The notes beneath the pieces are model-generated. The model was not told the origin of the DNA and did no database searches. It saw nothing but the letters and a program-made list of their open reading frames with translations. Shown one piece after another: positions 1 to 10,464 of a stretch of 64,000 nucleotides of DNA (position 1 is its first letter; every line of letters starts with the position of its first letter). This DNA comes from Neofusicoccum parvum (Eukaryota > Ascomycota > Dothideomycetes > Botryosphaeriales > Botryosphaeriaceae). Where the stretch lies: assembly GCA_020912385.1 (NCBI GenBank), contig CP087217.1, positions 372,001-436,000 on the forward strand, in the 5' to 3' direction. The position numbers were made by a program, and so were the translations under genes.

Positions 1-2
1 GA

Positions 3-2341
3 GTTCCCTCCGATGTTGGTGGTGAAGAGGCAATCGGAGAAAACGGGCACGCCAACGGCCATGCTAACGGTACAGCTGATCCGACGAAAAAGAAGGAATC
101 CCAAGAAGAGACCAAGGCCGTTGGAGGCGTCAAGATGGCAATCATTATCATGTACCTCAAGTCAATGGGAACCTGGTGGTACTGGGTTGCAGCCTTTGCA
201 GCCTTTGCCGCTCAACAATTGTCTTCTGTGGCTACCAACGTCTGGATCCGTGAGTGGGCCAACGCGTACAACAAAAAGCAAGTGAGCATCTTTGGTATGG
301 AGCAGGAAACCACGCACGTCACGCATACGAATGTTGTGACTGGACTGGGTTCTTGCTTAACGAGTGGAAGCTGTGTCTGGCCACTGCCCTGGTTCTCTTC
401 GTCGCAGACGAGCAAGGCATCCTTCCATGATGATCTCCAGGTCTCCATCGTCTCCACAAGCAACTCCAATGTTGATGCTGGATACTACCTTGGCGTTTAT
501 GCTCTGCTTGGAGTTATCTTCATGATCATCACGCTCAGCAGAGAAGCTGTGCTGTTCTGGGGTTCTCTTGGCGCCTCCAGGAGGATTCACCAGCGCCTTG
601 TCAACGCGGTCATGCATGCCAAATTCCGCTTTTTCGACTCGACGCCCCTCGGACAGCTCATGAACCGCTTCTCTAAGGATATTGAGTCTGTTGACCAAGA
701 AATTGCTCCCGTTGCGATTGGTGTTGTCCACTGCCTGGCCTCCATCATTACAGTGGTGATCCTTATATCGGTCATTATCCCGGCTTTCCTGATTGCGGGG
801 GTTTTCATCAGTGCGCTCTTCTTCCTGATCGGTATGTTCTACATCAACTCATCCCGCGACTTGAAGCGTTTGGAGTCGGTTCAGCGCAGCCCGCTGTACC
901 AGCAATTCGGAGAGACTCTATCCGGCATGACAACAATTCGTGCATACGGTGATGAGCGGCGTTTCGTCCGGGAGAACTTGACACGGGTGAACACCCACAA
1001 CCGGCCCTTCATTTACCTGTGGGCGGCCAACCGATGGCTTGCATTCAGAGTCGACGTCGTCGGATCCATGGTCTCATTCTTTTCTGGGGTTTTCGTCCTT
1101 ACGAGCATTGGCAAGCTGGACGCTGGAGCTGCTGGTTTGGCCATGACTTACGCCGTCACCTTCACCGATAACGTGCTCTGGTTCGTGCGCCTTTACGCGG
1201 CCAATGAGCAGAACATGAACTCTGTGGAGCGTATCAAGGAGTACCTTGATGTCGACCAAGAAGCGCCACCAGTTATCGAGGACAACAGACCTCCAGCTAA
1301 TTGGCCGAGCCAGGGCTCCGTTGAGTTCATTGGCTACAGCACCCGCTATCGCAAGGACTTTGATTACGTCCTCAAGGGCATCACATTCAAGATTCTCCCG
1401 GGAGAAAAGGTTGGCGTGGTAGGTCGTACCGGTGCAGGCAAGAGTTCTCTCGCGCTTGCCTTGTTCCGTGCGCTGGAGGCAGAGGAGGGCAAGATTCTAG
1501 TGGACAATGTCGATATCGGCATGATCGGATTGCAGGATCTGCGGGAGAACATTGTTATGGTCCCGCAAGGTAAGCTCGCTCCGCGTTCATTCCTCAACAC
1601 AAGGCTAATGATCCGATAGATCCGACTTTGTTCAGCGGAACAATTCGTAGCAATCTCGATCCCTTCGGCCTTTTCACCGACGAAGAGATTTTCACTGCCC
1701 TCCGTCGCGTTCAGCTTGTTGGATCCGTGGCACCTTCCGCCCAGACAACACGGCCTCCGTCGCCATCTGACTCCACCAACGGAGTTAAACCCAAGAAGAA
1801 TGGTTTGGCCAAGAAGGACGTAGCCGTGGCAGTCAAGAATGCCTCGCCCAACAGCTCAGAGCCCTCAACCCCCGGCACGCCCTCCTCGGATATGCTCGAA
1901 AACAAAAACATTTTCCGCAACCTCAACTCGACCGTCTCTGAGTCCGGCAGCAACCTGTCTCAAGGACAACGGCAGCTGCTCTGCCTTGCCCGCGCCCTTC
2001 TCAAGGCGCCCAAGGTGCTGCTCATGGATGAAGCTACGGCATCCATCGACTACGCCACCGACTCGAAGATCCAGGAGACGATCCGGGAGATTCGCAACAC
2101 GACCATCACCATTGCGCATCGTCTACAGACCATCATTGATTACGACAAGGTGCTGGTTCTGGACAAGGGTGAGGTGATTGAATTTGGTGATCCCTTGGAG
2201 CTGATCAGCAAGCGCAAGGGCGTCTTCAGGGGTATGTGCGAGATGAGCGGCGACATGGAGGTTCTGGAGCGCGAGGCCAAGAGGGCCTCGGAGGCGAAGA
2301 AGTTGGTGGATGTGCAGAATCAAAGTCCGACGAGGACCTAA
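3..2341 (+). CDS. ABCC/MRP-type ABC transporter, C-terminal half (5' end outside the window)
   Basis: Partial gene. The open frame is already coding at base 3. Proposed exons are 3-281, 408-1569 and 1620-2341 (TAA), about 720 visible residues. The second transmembrane domain comes first, with several hydrophobic helices between about 480 and 1200. The second nucleotide-binding domain follows: Walker A GRTGAGKSS near 1420, Q-loop MVPQ at 1557, signature LSQGQ near 1951, Walker B VLLMDEATAS near 2014 and H-loop IAHR near 2113. The intron at 1570-1619 splits a Gly/Asp codon and restores the MVPQDPTLFSGT motif, so it is secure. A Ser/Pro/Lys-rich insert of about 70 residues lies between Q-loop and signature, as is usual in fungal Yor1-like exporters. 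The family exports drugs or conjugates across the plasma or vacuolar membrane; the substrate here cannot be read. The segment 282-407 has GT...AG ends but is in frame, so its removal is inferred. Confidence 0.93.
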
Positions 2342-3134
2342 CATACGTGACAGTGGAAAATTGGTGTGATGGCTTGTACAGATCGACAGCTATAGAGAAT
2401 GGGCAACAAAGAAAGGGTGAAGACGCCTGGCGGAGGGTGCAGGGGTGAATAAGGCATTGTTCCTGACTGGACTGGGCGAGGGGTGAAAGGCACTCCTCGA
2501 AAACGGACAAACGGTAAAAATGGGAAAACAAGGAATAATCAGCGGAGAGGATGATATCACTCTATTCATATTAGAAGTAATGGGTGTTGTTCTTCCTCAT
2601 TTGGGCTCTGTTTCTGGTTTTTCGTTGCATTGCCGTTTTCATTTTGCTTCAGGGAATAAGGAGCCTTGAACGCATTTACGCATCTCCTTGCCATAGTCCT
2701 CTCCCCGCTTTTCTTCTCTCATTTTCCTTGTCTTTTTCTGAGCATCTCTGGTTTTGTTGGGTTTCCTCGTTTTCGTTCTCGTGTAAGTTCTTTGTTTTAC
2801 CCGGGTCTTGCTCTTTTTTTGTGTTTCGGAATGGACGGGGTGGAAAATCTGGGTTCGTTTATATTGAGGGTCTTCGTATGTTGTACATAAAGGAGTGTAT
2901 GGTAGGCAGGCTTTGCAAATAGATTGACGGTTTCGCTACTGTCAAAGAACCCGGGTTTCCTGTTGTTGGTGATGATGTGTGCCTATGCTGCTATGTACGT
3001 TGTGGTGTTGAGATACGGGAGGATTTGAGCATGATCAAGGGAACGTGAAATAGGCGGGGCATAGCAAGGTCTTAATTTTTTTTTTTTGTTGGGGGGAATC
3101 AGGATGCTCCGCCTCTCAGATAGGGAGAAGCCAT
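2342..3134. other. Intergenic, 3' of the ABC transporter
   Basis: Mostly pyrimidine-rich DNA (T and CT tracts around 2584-2900) and a poly-T run near 3075. Short open frames here look like composition artefacts. It probably holds the transporter 3' UTR and terminator. No gene is supported. Confidence 0.5.
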
Positions 3135-3140
3135 CCCGCG

Positions 3141-3545
3141 AAGCACAGCCTCAATATTATTACCCGATTCGGCAACACTCTACTTCACCTCCTCGCAACG
3201 CAAAACCCCTCCTACTTCACCCAACCCAACCTCCTCCTCTACGACGGCGAGGCTGCCAACACTTACGCTGTCCGCTTCTTCATCCTCGAGCGCGGCGGCC
3301 TCTCCCTCTCCGTCCGCACCATCAACATCTCCTCGCTCGAGAACCGCAAGCCACCCTACCGCACCACCGTCAACCGCTGCGGCGAGGTTCCCGCCCTGCG
3401 GATCGGCGACGGCGGCTTCGTCCTCACCGAGATCACGGCCGTCTGCGAGCACCTCGACGGAGTCCGGGGAGAAGGAATGTTGAGGCATGTTTTGAGAGGA
3501 TGGGGGGGGGAGGGAGGCAGTGCAGGAGGCGTTGAGGCTGTTTGA
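3141..3545 (+). pseudogene. Decayed glutathione S-transferase (N-terminal thioredoxin-fold part only)
   Basis: In the frame running through 3204, the translation reads like the N-terminal domain of a fungal GST: LLLYDGEAANTYAVRFFILE, then a strand-helix unit, then the cis-Pro and Ser region GEVPALRIGDGG followed by LTEITAVCEHLD. The helical C-terminal GST domain is absent. After EHLD the frame runs about 30 residues through G-rich, non-GST sequence to TGA at 3543. There is no good start codon: the frame continues upstream of 3180 without an ATG near a plausible N-terminus. A short different-frame remnant follows to about 3576. Resemblance to GST is from memory of the family; the missing start and missing domain are seen directly. 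A short functional Trx-like protein is possible but less likely. Confidence 0.55.
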
Positions 3546-4361
3546 GTCGAGGGTTGAGGTTGCGGCGAAGTGAGGCTAGGAGATGGTAGAGCGGATTGAT
3601 TTTCTGCATTTTAAAGTGGTAAAGATGGGGTTGGAATGTATTGAAAGGCAAACCACAATAGCCAACCCACTCACATTCATGATCAAGAACGGTTCAACGG
3701 ACACCCATACCGCCTTGCAAGGGCGAAACTTCCTTTTCGAAGCCCTTTCCATGAATGCTGATGAATCAAAAATTACCGGAATGGTGTTTGAGAATGATTC
3801 AATGCTAAGGAGACCCACATCGTCATCCACTTAAAGAAGATAGGCGCAAATCATTGTCTGCTACAAATAAAGGAAGACCGAATTATTAGTAGCACCAGCT
3901 CTCTTACAGAAATTACAGTGCGCAACGCTCATTTCTAAGTCACAGAGACTGCCAGCAGGAACTTTTGAGATGCATGATACCGTCTGTATTTAAGGCATCT
4001 TCCATTCTCTACATGCCGCCATTGTGGAGCCACCGCCATAGGGAGGCGAAGAGATGTACGCCCGTTTCAAAAGGAAAGTTTGATCATTTCTTCGTAAAAC
4101 TGATGATTTGTTTAAGTCTAAACCGCAAAAAAGAAGAAGCATCAACCCGATGTGATCTATCATGATAGCAAAGGAATGCCCTTGTCACCTACCCAGCCCT
4201 CACTGTCTTGATGGTCGAACTTAAAGATAGTATTGCGCACCCTCTCAGAGTTGGAGAAGTCCCGGTAGTTCAGTGGGCAAAAGAGAACCCCCGAGTGGAT
4301 ACGATTGTTCTAGCATGTAAGAAATTGGGGGACAACCTTCATTTTGTGGCGTCATTCGGGA
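3546..4361. other. Intergenic, no gene recognised
   Basis: About 0.8 kb of mixed composition. Short overlapping frames on both strands at 3583-3834 match nothing I know. A stretch at 4258-4333 begins GTCCC, ends GGGAC and contains an A-box-like TAGTTCAGTGGG, but it does not fold as a tRNA. Confidence 0.4.
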
Positions 4362-7300
4362 CTATGAAGGTTGAGATGTACGAGTAGTCCTTCTTGACTT
4401 GTACATTGCGGTAGAAATGCGGGTTTTGATATGATCGGTTTTGGTCCAAAGGTCTTGAGGGTCGGGGAGGTCTTCGTTGCACCATGGGTTTTCCAGTTGG
4501 ATGTATTCGTAGTCTTTGTTCCAGGTCCACACTCGTTGTGGGAGGAAATCCTCCAAAACCTCCCACCAGACCTTCCAGAGCTCCACGGGGGAAGCAGAAA
4601 ACTGGGCATGCAGATCCAAATAGGCTCCAAGAAGTGCGTCAAGCTGAAGTTTCAGGCAAACATCTTCCTCTTGCAACTGCTTCCTCTCAGAATCCCTTAC
4701 AGCCAGAAAATACGGTATTTCATACGGCGCAGTATCTTCTTGGATCCCCCAACTTGGTCGGGGTCCCCATGACCGTTTAAATTTGCAGCAAGTGTGCGCC
4801 ATTCCAAGTCTCTGAAAGATTTCTAGTCTGCAGACTTCTGGGAAGACATCTTCGTCGGATGGACTGCAATCACAGCAATCAATACACAGTTCCAGTTCCT
4901 CGATGGCAAATTTCCAGGACATTCTCGTGGTGACATCTTTCTCAGTTGGATAAAACCAGGCGCCATAGTTGCTTGGCTCAAGGCGTTTGATCAGGAGATT
5001 GAGTGGAGAACAACCACCGTTAGAACACCAGCATATGCAGCAATCTCTTGACTTGACGCTCAAGTTTGAGGATATCTTATGAAGGAGGGCCTTCATTGTC
5101 GAAATTTCTCGTTCCTCATGTTGTCCTCGATAACCACATAGATAGGAAAATTTGTCCCTGAAAACTGCGGCCAACACATGGAGAATGGAGCTTCCTCGTA
5201 GAGAGGGAAGCTTGAATTTCATTACTCCATGGTCCAGAAGCCATGACAGAGTATCTGGATTGGTCAGGCTTTCAGTGCTTGATGCGCAGAGCAAGAGTGG
5301 AGTGCAACCCCACTTGTCTGGTACATCGATTTCCGTGAAGCCGAGAGAGAATAGCATCTCGGCCGCCTCCACCGTAAGATTGGGTTCGTGGTATACTGAC
5401 TGTCCATAGCCTGGATGGAGACTTGCCGGAATGTGCACACCTAGCTTCTCAAGTAGGCATGCCACTGGTATAGCAGCACTGTCGAGTAGAGTACTCGTAT
5501 CCTCTGGATCGTTCCAACCATGGCAAATTAAAACTTCAGATGGAATATTCTTCTTTGCTAATTGCATAAGCTGGCGCCGAGAGGTTGCCATGCTTTCGGT
5601 GAGAATAGAAAGTATCTGAGTTTTCATACTCGAGAGTGGTCCGAGTCGATTGGCGGTAAGTAATTCGCCAAGAGCGGAAACGTAAGAAACTATTCTTCCT
5701 GAGGAAATCGTAGGATTGGAAGCGGTAGATATACCAAGAAGCGGGGTTTCGGCCTTAATGAGCCTCTCCACGGCAGACAAATCCTGATAAATGATCGCAG
5801 GTATAATGGCTTTGGCAGGGTCCGCACCAGCTTTCAAGAGAATATCCATTCCCTCTAGCCAGCCAATCGAAAAGCTAAGCGGGTGCTTATCATTGATTGA
5901 GGTCTCATTTACATCATGTCCGGATTGAATGAGACTTTGTAACTCGTGCTTGTTGCGACAGATTACAGCGATCGAAAGTCGGGGAACGCCAATTTCTATG
6001 TTTGATTAGGCAAAAAACACGATTTATTTCCACGAAATGCGCTCACCAAATGCAAGATCTGGTATCTGAGGGAATATACCAACTTCTAACAGATTATTGG
6101 ACGACCTAATATTCCATCTAGTCAACTCTACGCCTGATTGATGCAATTTCCGCAAAAAATGAGGGGTAGTGGCCATGTCAGGCGCGTAAGGGCTGTCCGT
6201 CGGAAAATATTGGAGGATGTTGAGCGCATTTCCGCATGGTAGTAAGGGGTGCGCGGTGCTGCGAATGTCAATTGAGATGCTCTAATTAATTTGGGTCGAT
6301 TTGAAAAAGGGTACCTCAAGCTCTCTGCATTTACGTCGACACCATACTGTAGTAGAAGCTGCAAAACCATAATGAACGATTGCACGAGGTCGTCTTGATA
6401 CAGCGCCCCAAGTGGACCGATCAGAAGGATAAGTGCCTGACAGAAACGTTAGACTCAGAGGTGACCGAATCGGATTAAATACTTACATGCAGCAAGGACC
6501 TACCATCAGTTGTGACATCTTTCGCCGACGATGTTCCCGTTCTGAAATCCTCACTTATTCCGCTATGAAGCTCCTCAAACACCTGCCGCAGCCTAATGTT
6601 GATGGAGGAATCAAATCGATGTCTTCCATACGCTATCACTGAATCGTAATATTCGCCGCAAGAGAAAAAACCGTGTACACGCTTCCGTGCATGACGGAAT
6701 CGCAGAAAGGCTGGAGATGATTCCTCGTCCACAATGTTCACGGTCCGTAACCCTGGAAACAGCGAAACGCCACCTCCCTCGTACGTGCTTACCAAGAACA
6801 ACTCAACACGGCGCGAGAGTAGACTTGGTAAAGCGAAGTTGAATGCAACTTTCGATTGCCTCGTTTGACTCTTCCCGTAATAAGGGCAGGGCTTTTGGTG
6901 AACTCTTGTTCCTCTGCAATTGATGGAAAACGGCCCGATGCGGGTATTGGTCTGTCGAAGGTCGGGCTGGCTGCATGTGCAATCCGGTAGGAATCCTCTG
7001 GGTGGAACGGTTCGCGCATGCTGAGAAAGGAAAGAGATAGAGCGAGCAACGTTGGTCTTGTTTTTGATTAGCAGTAGTTGAGACGGCGTGTGGAGATCTA
7101 TTTACAATGCTGTATAGAGCAGCCGAGGGGGTGGGATGCTGTGGCTGTAAAAAGTGCTTCACATCCGAGAAGCCGACATCCATTCGGTTACCGATGGCCT
7201 CTACTGCCACATTCGTCCGAGAGATAGCCAGCCTGTTCATTACTTCAGTTTCTTATCATCTTATCAGAGAGGGTCATCAAACGCACATTTGTTCTCTTAA

Positions 7301-7759
7301 CAACAGCAGGCTCTGATGGTGGTACCAAATACTCAGATGTGATCTCAGCTCCTCCAGTCGTTTGAGATGTTCCGCAGCCTCGTCTTCCTTCTTGATGTAG
7401 ACAAAGGCACGCATCTTGCTCTTGAAAAATGCATCGTCCGCTCTCGCGATGGAGCTTTCCAGCAGGTTCATCAGAGCCGGAACCTCTCTGTTGCAATCTT
7501 CCAGAATATTCTCCGCTTCGAGTTTGCTGGAATCTGAAAGGACGTCTGCGAGAGATGCCGATGACGATGAAGATGGTTGTAGGTCGGTATGTAGCCGTTC
7601 GACGAGGCTGAGAAGCCGCTTGACAGACCGCTCCGTGCTTTTTACTTTCGCGGGTGCATTCTCGAGCTTCAAGCGGAGTTTGCTCGCAGCTATGAGCAGC
7701 TTCGTGCTGATTTCGATGAACTGGACGGCCGCAGCCGCTATTCCGATGGCTTCTGCCAT
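4362..7759 (-). CDS. Ankyrin-type protein with fungal NLR-like N-terminal domain (six exons)
   Basis: Exons on the minus strand: 7759-7287, 7232-7106, 7020-6487, 6436-6315, 6258-6047 and 5995-4362. All introns are 50-85 nt with GT...AG ends, and the model gives 1033 residues. The start is chosen at MAEAIGIAAAAVQFIE, the usual opening of the fungal N-terminal domain found before NACHT, ankyrin and kinase modules; helices and a probable coiled coil follow. Exon 3 encodes a Cys segment (DCTCSQPD) and the FALPSLLSRRVE region seen in this family before the repeats. Ankyrin-like units include TTDGRSLLH, LLLQYGVDVNAES, SGHDVNETS and DILLKAGADPAKA. The last 250 residues are Cys- and Trp-rich and not repeat-like. 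A signalling or incompatibility role is inferred from family habit only. No NACHT P-loop was seen. Confidence 0.85.
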
Positions 7760-8352
7760 CGTCGACGAGGAATGCGAAATGGGAGCAAGAATGTGGGTGC
7801 GCAGCCTGGCCGTCGTTGAGGTTTTATCATGGCGGGGCTCAGCCTTCTGCTGGCGCCTAGATGCAGTCAACTGGCATGGATATGATAAGCGAAGGTAGAA
7901 GACCTGTTAGAGAACAGCAACGGCAACCATTACGGAAAAGGTTTCCCGATCCAATGAGGATGCCACCAGGTGGATGGATCAGCAGATGATGCTGTGTTTT
8001 CATTTTGAAATAAATTTACCTAGCCACCACTCTGTGTGCTATCGCCATGCCAATATAAACGTCCTTGATGCCAGTCGTTAGATTCCCGAGCCTCTAATAC
8101 CCTGTTCCCACTTGATTTCATCGTCTCACTTTCACTCTCTCCTGAACTTCTCTATTTGCCTTGGTTTTGTGTAGTGTTACTATGACCACCCTTGCAGTAT
8201 AATCTCAATCATGGGCTCTGAACTGCTGTTCTTGCAAATTTTAATCTATCATTTGATTGGATGTATGAAATGTTATAAGGATATTCAACCAAACCACACA
8301 CACATGTTCGCTAAAACCTCACTTCCAAACAGGAAATCCCCAAACCACCTCA
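7760..8352. other. Intergenic, promoter side of the ankyrin gene
   Basis: No gene recognised. It should hold the promoter and leader of the minus-strand ankyrin gene and the 3' end of the next gene. The minus-strand frame is open upstream of the chosen start (to 7870), but those 37 residues are basic and unlike the family N-terminus. Confidence 0.4.
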
Positions 8353-9240
8353 TCACGACGCCTCCCCCTCCCCCTCCCCCTCCTCCTTGGAAAAGAACCC
8401 CACCATCACCCTCGTCCCGCTTGTCCTGAGCCTCAGCGCCACCATCCTCGAAAATGGCCTCATGCCCCTCCCCTCATCCTCCTCCTCCTCCTCCTCCTCC
8501 TCCGGCTCGGCGTAGAACACCTCGGCCGGCATCTCAGACCCAGACGTGTCCAGCAGGTCGCCCGTCCACCGGCCGGGCGCGTACTCGCCGCGCAAGCGGC
8601 AGAACTGCCGGCGATGCCGCGCGCCCTCGGTGTCGGCCACGTCGGCGGCGAACGAGACGGTCCGGGCGGCCGGGGAGCGGGAGCGGGTCGGGGAGGCGGG
8701 CTGGGCGGCCAGGTGGTTGGCGTGCGCGCACTTGGCGCGGTGGTAGGCGGTCTTGGCTTCTTTGGTGCGGTGGTGTTTTCCGCCGTAGACGGAGTGCGCG
8801 TTGCGCCAGGAGCGCTGGGAGGTGTGGACGTGCTCGAGCAGCGTGCAGCTGGTGCAGGTGTTGGGGAGGGTGGTGGAGGGGGGTGAGGGGGCGGGGACGA
8901 TGTGTCGGCACAGGACTGCGCGGGGCGTGCTGCCGGGTTGGTATGTGGCGGAGGATGGGCGCAGGGAAGACGCCGTGGCCGGTTGGCCGGAGACGGGGCT
9001 GGCAGTGTGAGAGACGGAGGAGGTGGCTGGGGCGGAGCTTGGAGGACTTACCGGGAGAATGATAGCAGGGCTTACCGGGAGAATGATAGCAGGGCTTACC
9101 GGGGTAAGGGTATTAGGGCTTACCGAGGCCGGATCTGAAGGAGTGGTCGGGTCAGTGGTGTCGGAGGGACTACTAGGAGCAGATTCGAAGCGGCTACGGA
9201 GGTGGAGATGTCCCAAGGTTCGGCGAAGAGAACCAGGCAT
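8353..9240 (-). CDS. Hypothetical low-complexity protein
   Basis: A single open frame of 295 residues from an ATG at 9240. No known domain is recognised. Residues 20-95 are Ser/Pro/Thr-rich and include an 8-residue tandem repeat (VSPAIILP) encoded by 24-bp DNA repeats. The middle has a possible fold with CTSCTLLEHVHTSQRSW and a run of His and Arg. The C-terminal part contains an acidic Glu run encoded by (CTC)n, then MRPFSRMVALRLRTSG and a Glu/Gly tail from a C-rich repeat. A strong codon-position GC bias on the opposite strand makes shadow frames here, so coding status is moderate. It may be a lineage-specific nuclear or cytosolic protein; no function is claimed. Confidence 0.55.
   Translation of the reverse strand: MPGSLRRTLGHLHLRSRFESAPSSPSDTTDPTTPSDPASVSPNTLTPVSPAIILPVSPAIILPVSPPSSAPATSSVSHTASPVSGQPATASSLRPSSATYQPGSTPRAVLCRHIVPAPSPPSTTLPNTCTSCTLLEHVHTSQRSWRNAHSVYGGKHHRTKEAKTAYHRAKCAHANHLAAQPASPTRSRSPAARTVSFAADVADTEGARHRRQFCRLRGEYAPGRWTGDLLDTSGSEMPAEVFYAEPEEEEEEEEDEGRGMRPFSRMVALRLRTSGTRVMVGFFSKEEGEGEGEAS
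9047..9130 (+). repeat. 24-bp tandem repeat, 3.5 copies
   Basis: Units begin at 9047, 9071 and 9095, with a partial unit at 9119. The first two are identical (CTTACCGGGAGAATGATAGC then AGGG); the third is diverged. The period is a multiple of three, so the repeat adds 8-residue units (VSPAIILP on the minus strand) to the hypothetical protein without breaking frame. Confidence 0.85.
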
Positions 9241-9521
9241 TTCGGGTTGTGTAAAGTTGTTTCAGATCAGATTTCGCTTTTATCCTCCGTGAAGAACTGA
9301 AGATAGAAGAACACCAGGTTCTAAGAGAGCTTCAATGGAGCGAGGGTGATGGAGAGCGAACTACCGTCTACGTACAAATTCCCACGCCGAGCTTTTATTG
9401 ACCCGGATCTGTCTTTTGTCTTCATACAATGGATTGTTGTGACAAGATGAACAGTTATTCAGATGTGAGCCTTTGACCTGAACAAACGCATTATATAGGT
9501 AACAAAGAAAACATGGGCATA

Positions 9522-9715
9522 CCAGTAAGGCTCCCAACAAGCACTACCTTATCAAACAAGCGTTAAGCAAGTACGGTTTCAGCCTACTTAATAGCTAACT
9601 AACCAATTAAGCGATTGCTTAATAAGTAGGCTAAAAAGTACGTTTACTCAAGCTACTTACAATCGGCCCTTAAGGGCCGCTTGGCTTGCTTGGCTTGGTT
9701 GTTGGGAGCCCTGCC
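9522..9715. mobile_element. MITE-like inverted-repeat element (non-coding, about 194 bp)
   Basis: The ends are imperfect inverted repeats. The left end (9522-9540) contains AGTAAGGCTCCCAACAA, and the right end (9699-9715) reads TTGTTGGGAGCCCTGCC. TA dinucleotides at 9520-9521 and 9716-9717 could be a target duplication. Nested palindromes fill the inside: AGCCTACTT (9581-9589) against AAGTAGGCT (9624-9632), and a perfect 16-bp palindrome CGGCCCTTAAGGGCCG at 9664-9679. The interior is more AT-rich than the flanks and has no open frame. This fits a miniature element moved by a TA-targeting (Tc1/mariner/pogo-type) transposase encoded elsewhere; the superfamily is inferred from the TA flanks alone. 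Confidence 0.6.
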
Positions 9716-10464
9716 TACCAGGGACATTGTACAACCACGTGGGTTAGCAGGGCCACATACGGGTGCTCATTCGACCCCTGCAGAAGCTCAACCAGACTTA
9801 AATTCCACTACCAATGCAAGACGATAGACGGGAAACGAAGGTGGAAGAAACCCAGCAAATGATTAGCCATCTTAGCAATCAGGGAGCAGAGTATGCTTAC
9901 ACCCCTCGTCGAGAAACACCACCCGACAATGTGACATTTCAATGGCAGGAAATCAAGCGTAAAGCAAAACGCAGGGTGGGCCGGACCTCGGTTCATCCGT
10001 TATTACCCAATCAGGAAATTCGCTGGGAGGATTCGGGCAAACTACACGCCGCAGCACATTGACTTACTAAAAGACTTGGGGGAACCGATAGCCCGGACTA
10101 AAACGTGCGGCGCAGTCTGATAGGTGGTGGTGCCTGGGGCGGTGGGTAAGCTGACCAACGGTCGTTGGACCCTGTCTTTCCGTCCGCTCTCTCACCACCT
10201 CAACTGCATTTGTCAGCTCGGCTTCGGCCGCCGCACCGCTCACTGCCCAGCGACACATTCAACATACCGTTCAAATCGATCCTAATGCCGACGAGCAGCT
10301 ACTGTACTTCGGTGAGCTTGATTTCCAATCGGCCTCGCCGTGAATCCTCACTGCTTCGGCCGAGGTGCAGTCAGTTATAATCAGACAGCTTTCTCGAGAC
10401 ATTCAACGCCGGCAGCAACATCACCCAAACCAGGCCTCACCCATCACCACATCACCACATCACC
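9716..10464. other. Intergenic, promoter of the reductase gene
   Basis: No convincing gene. A plus-strand frame at 9814-10062 (82 codons) has no recognisable motif. The last 100 bases are C/A-rich with CATCACCACAT repeats just before the reductase start. Confidence 0.35.

Noticed and set aside
4258..4333. tRNA-like stretch (GTCCC...GGGAC, A-box-like TAGTTCAGTGGG)
   Set aside because: The D-stem can be drawn, but no anticodon arm or T-loop GTTCRA is present and only five acceptor pairs form.
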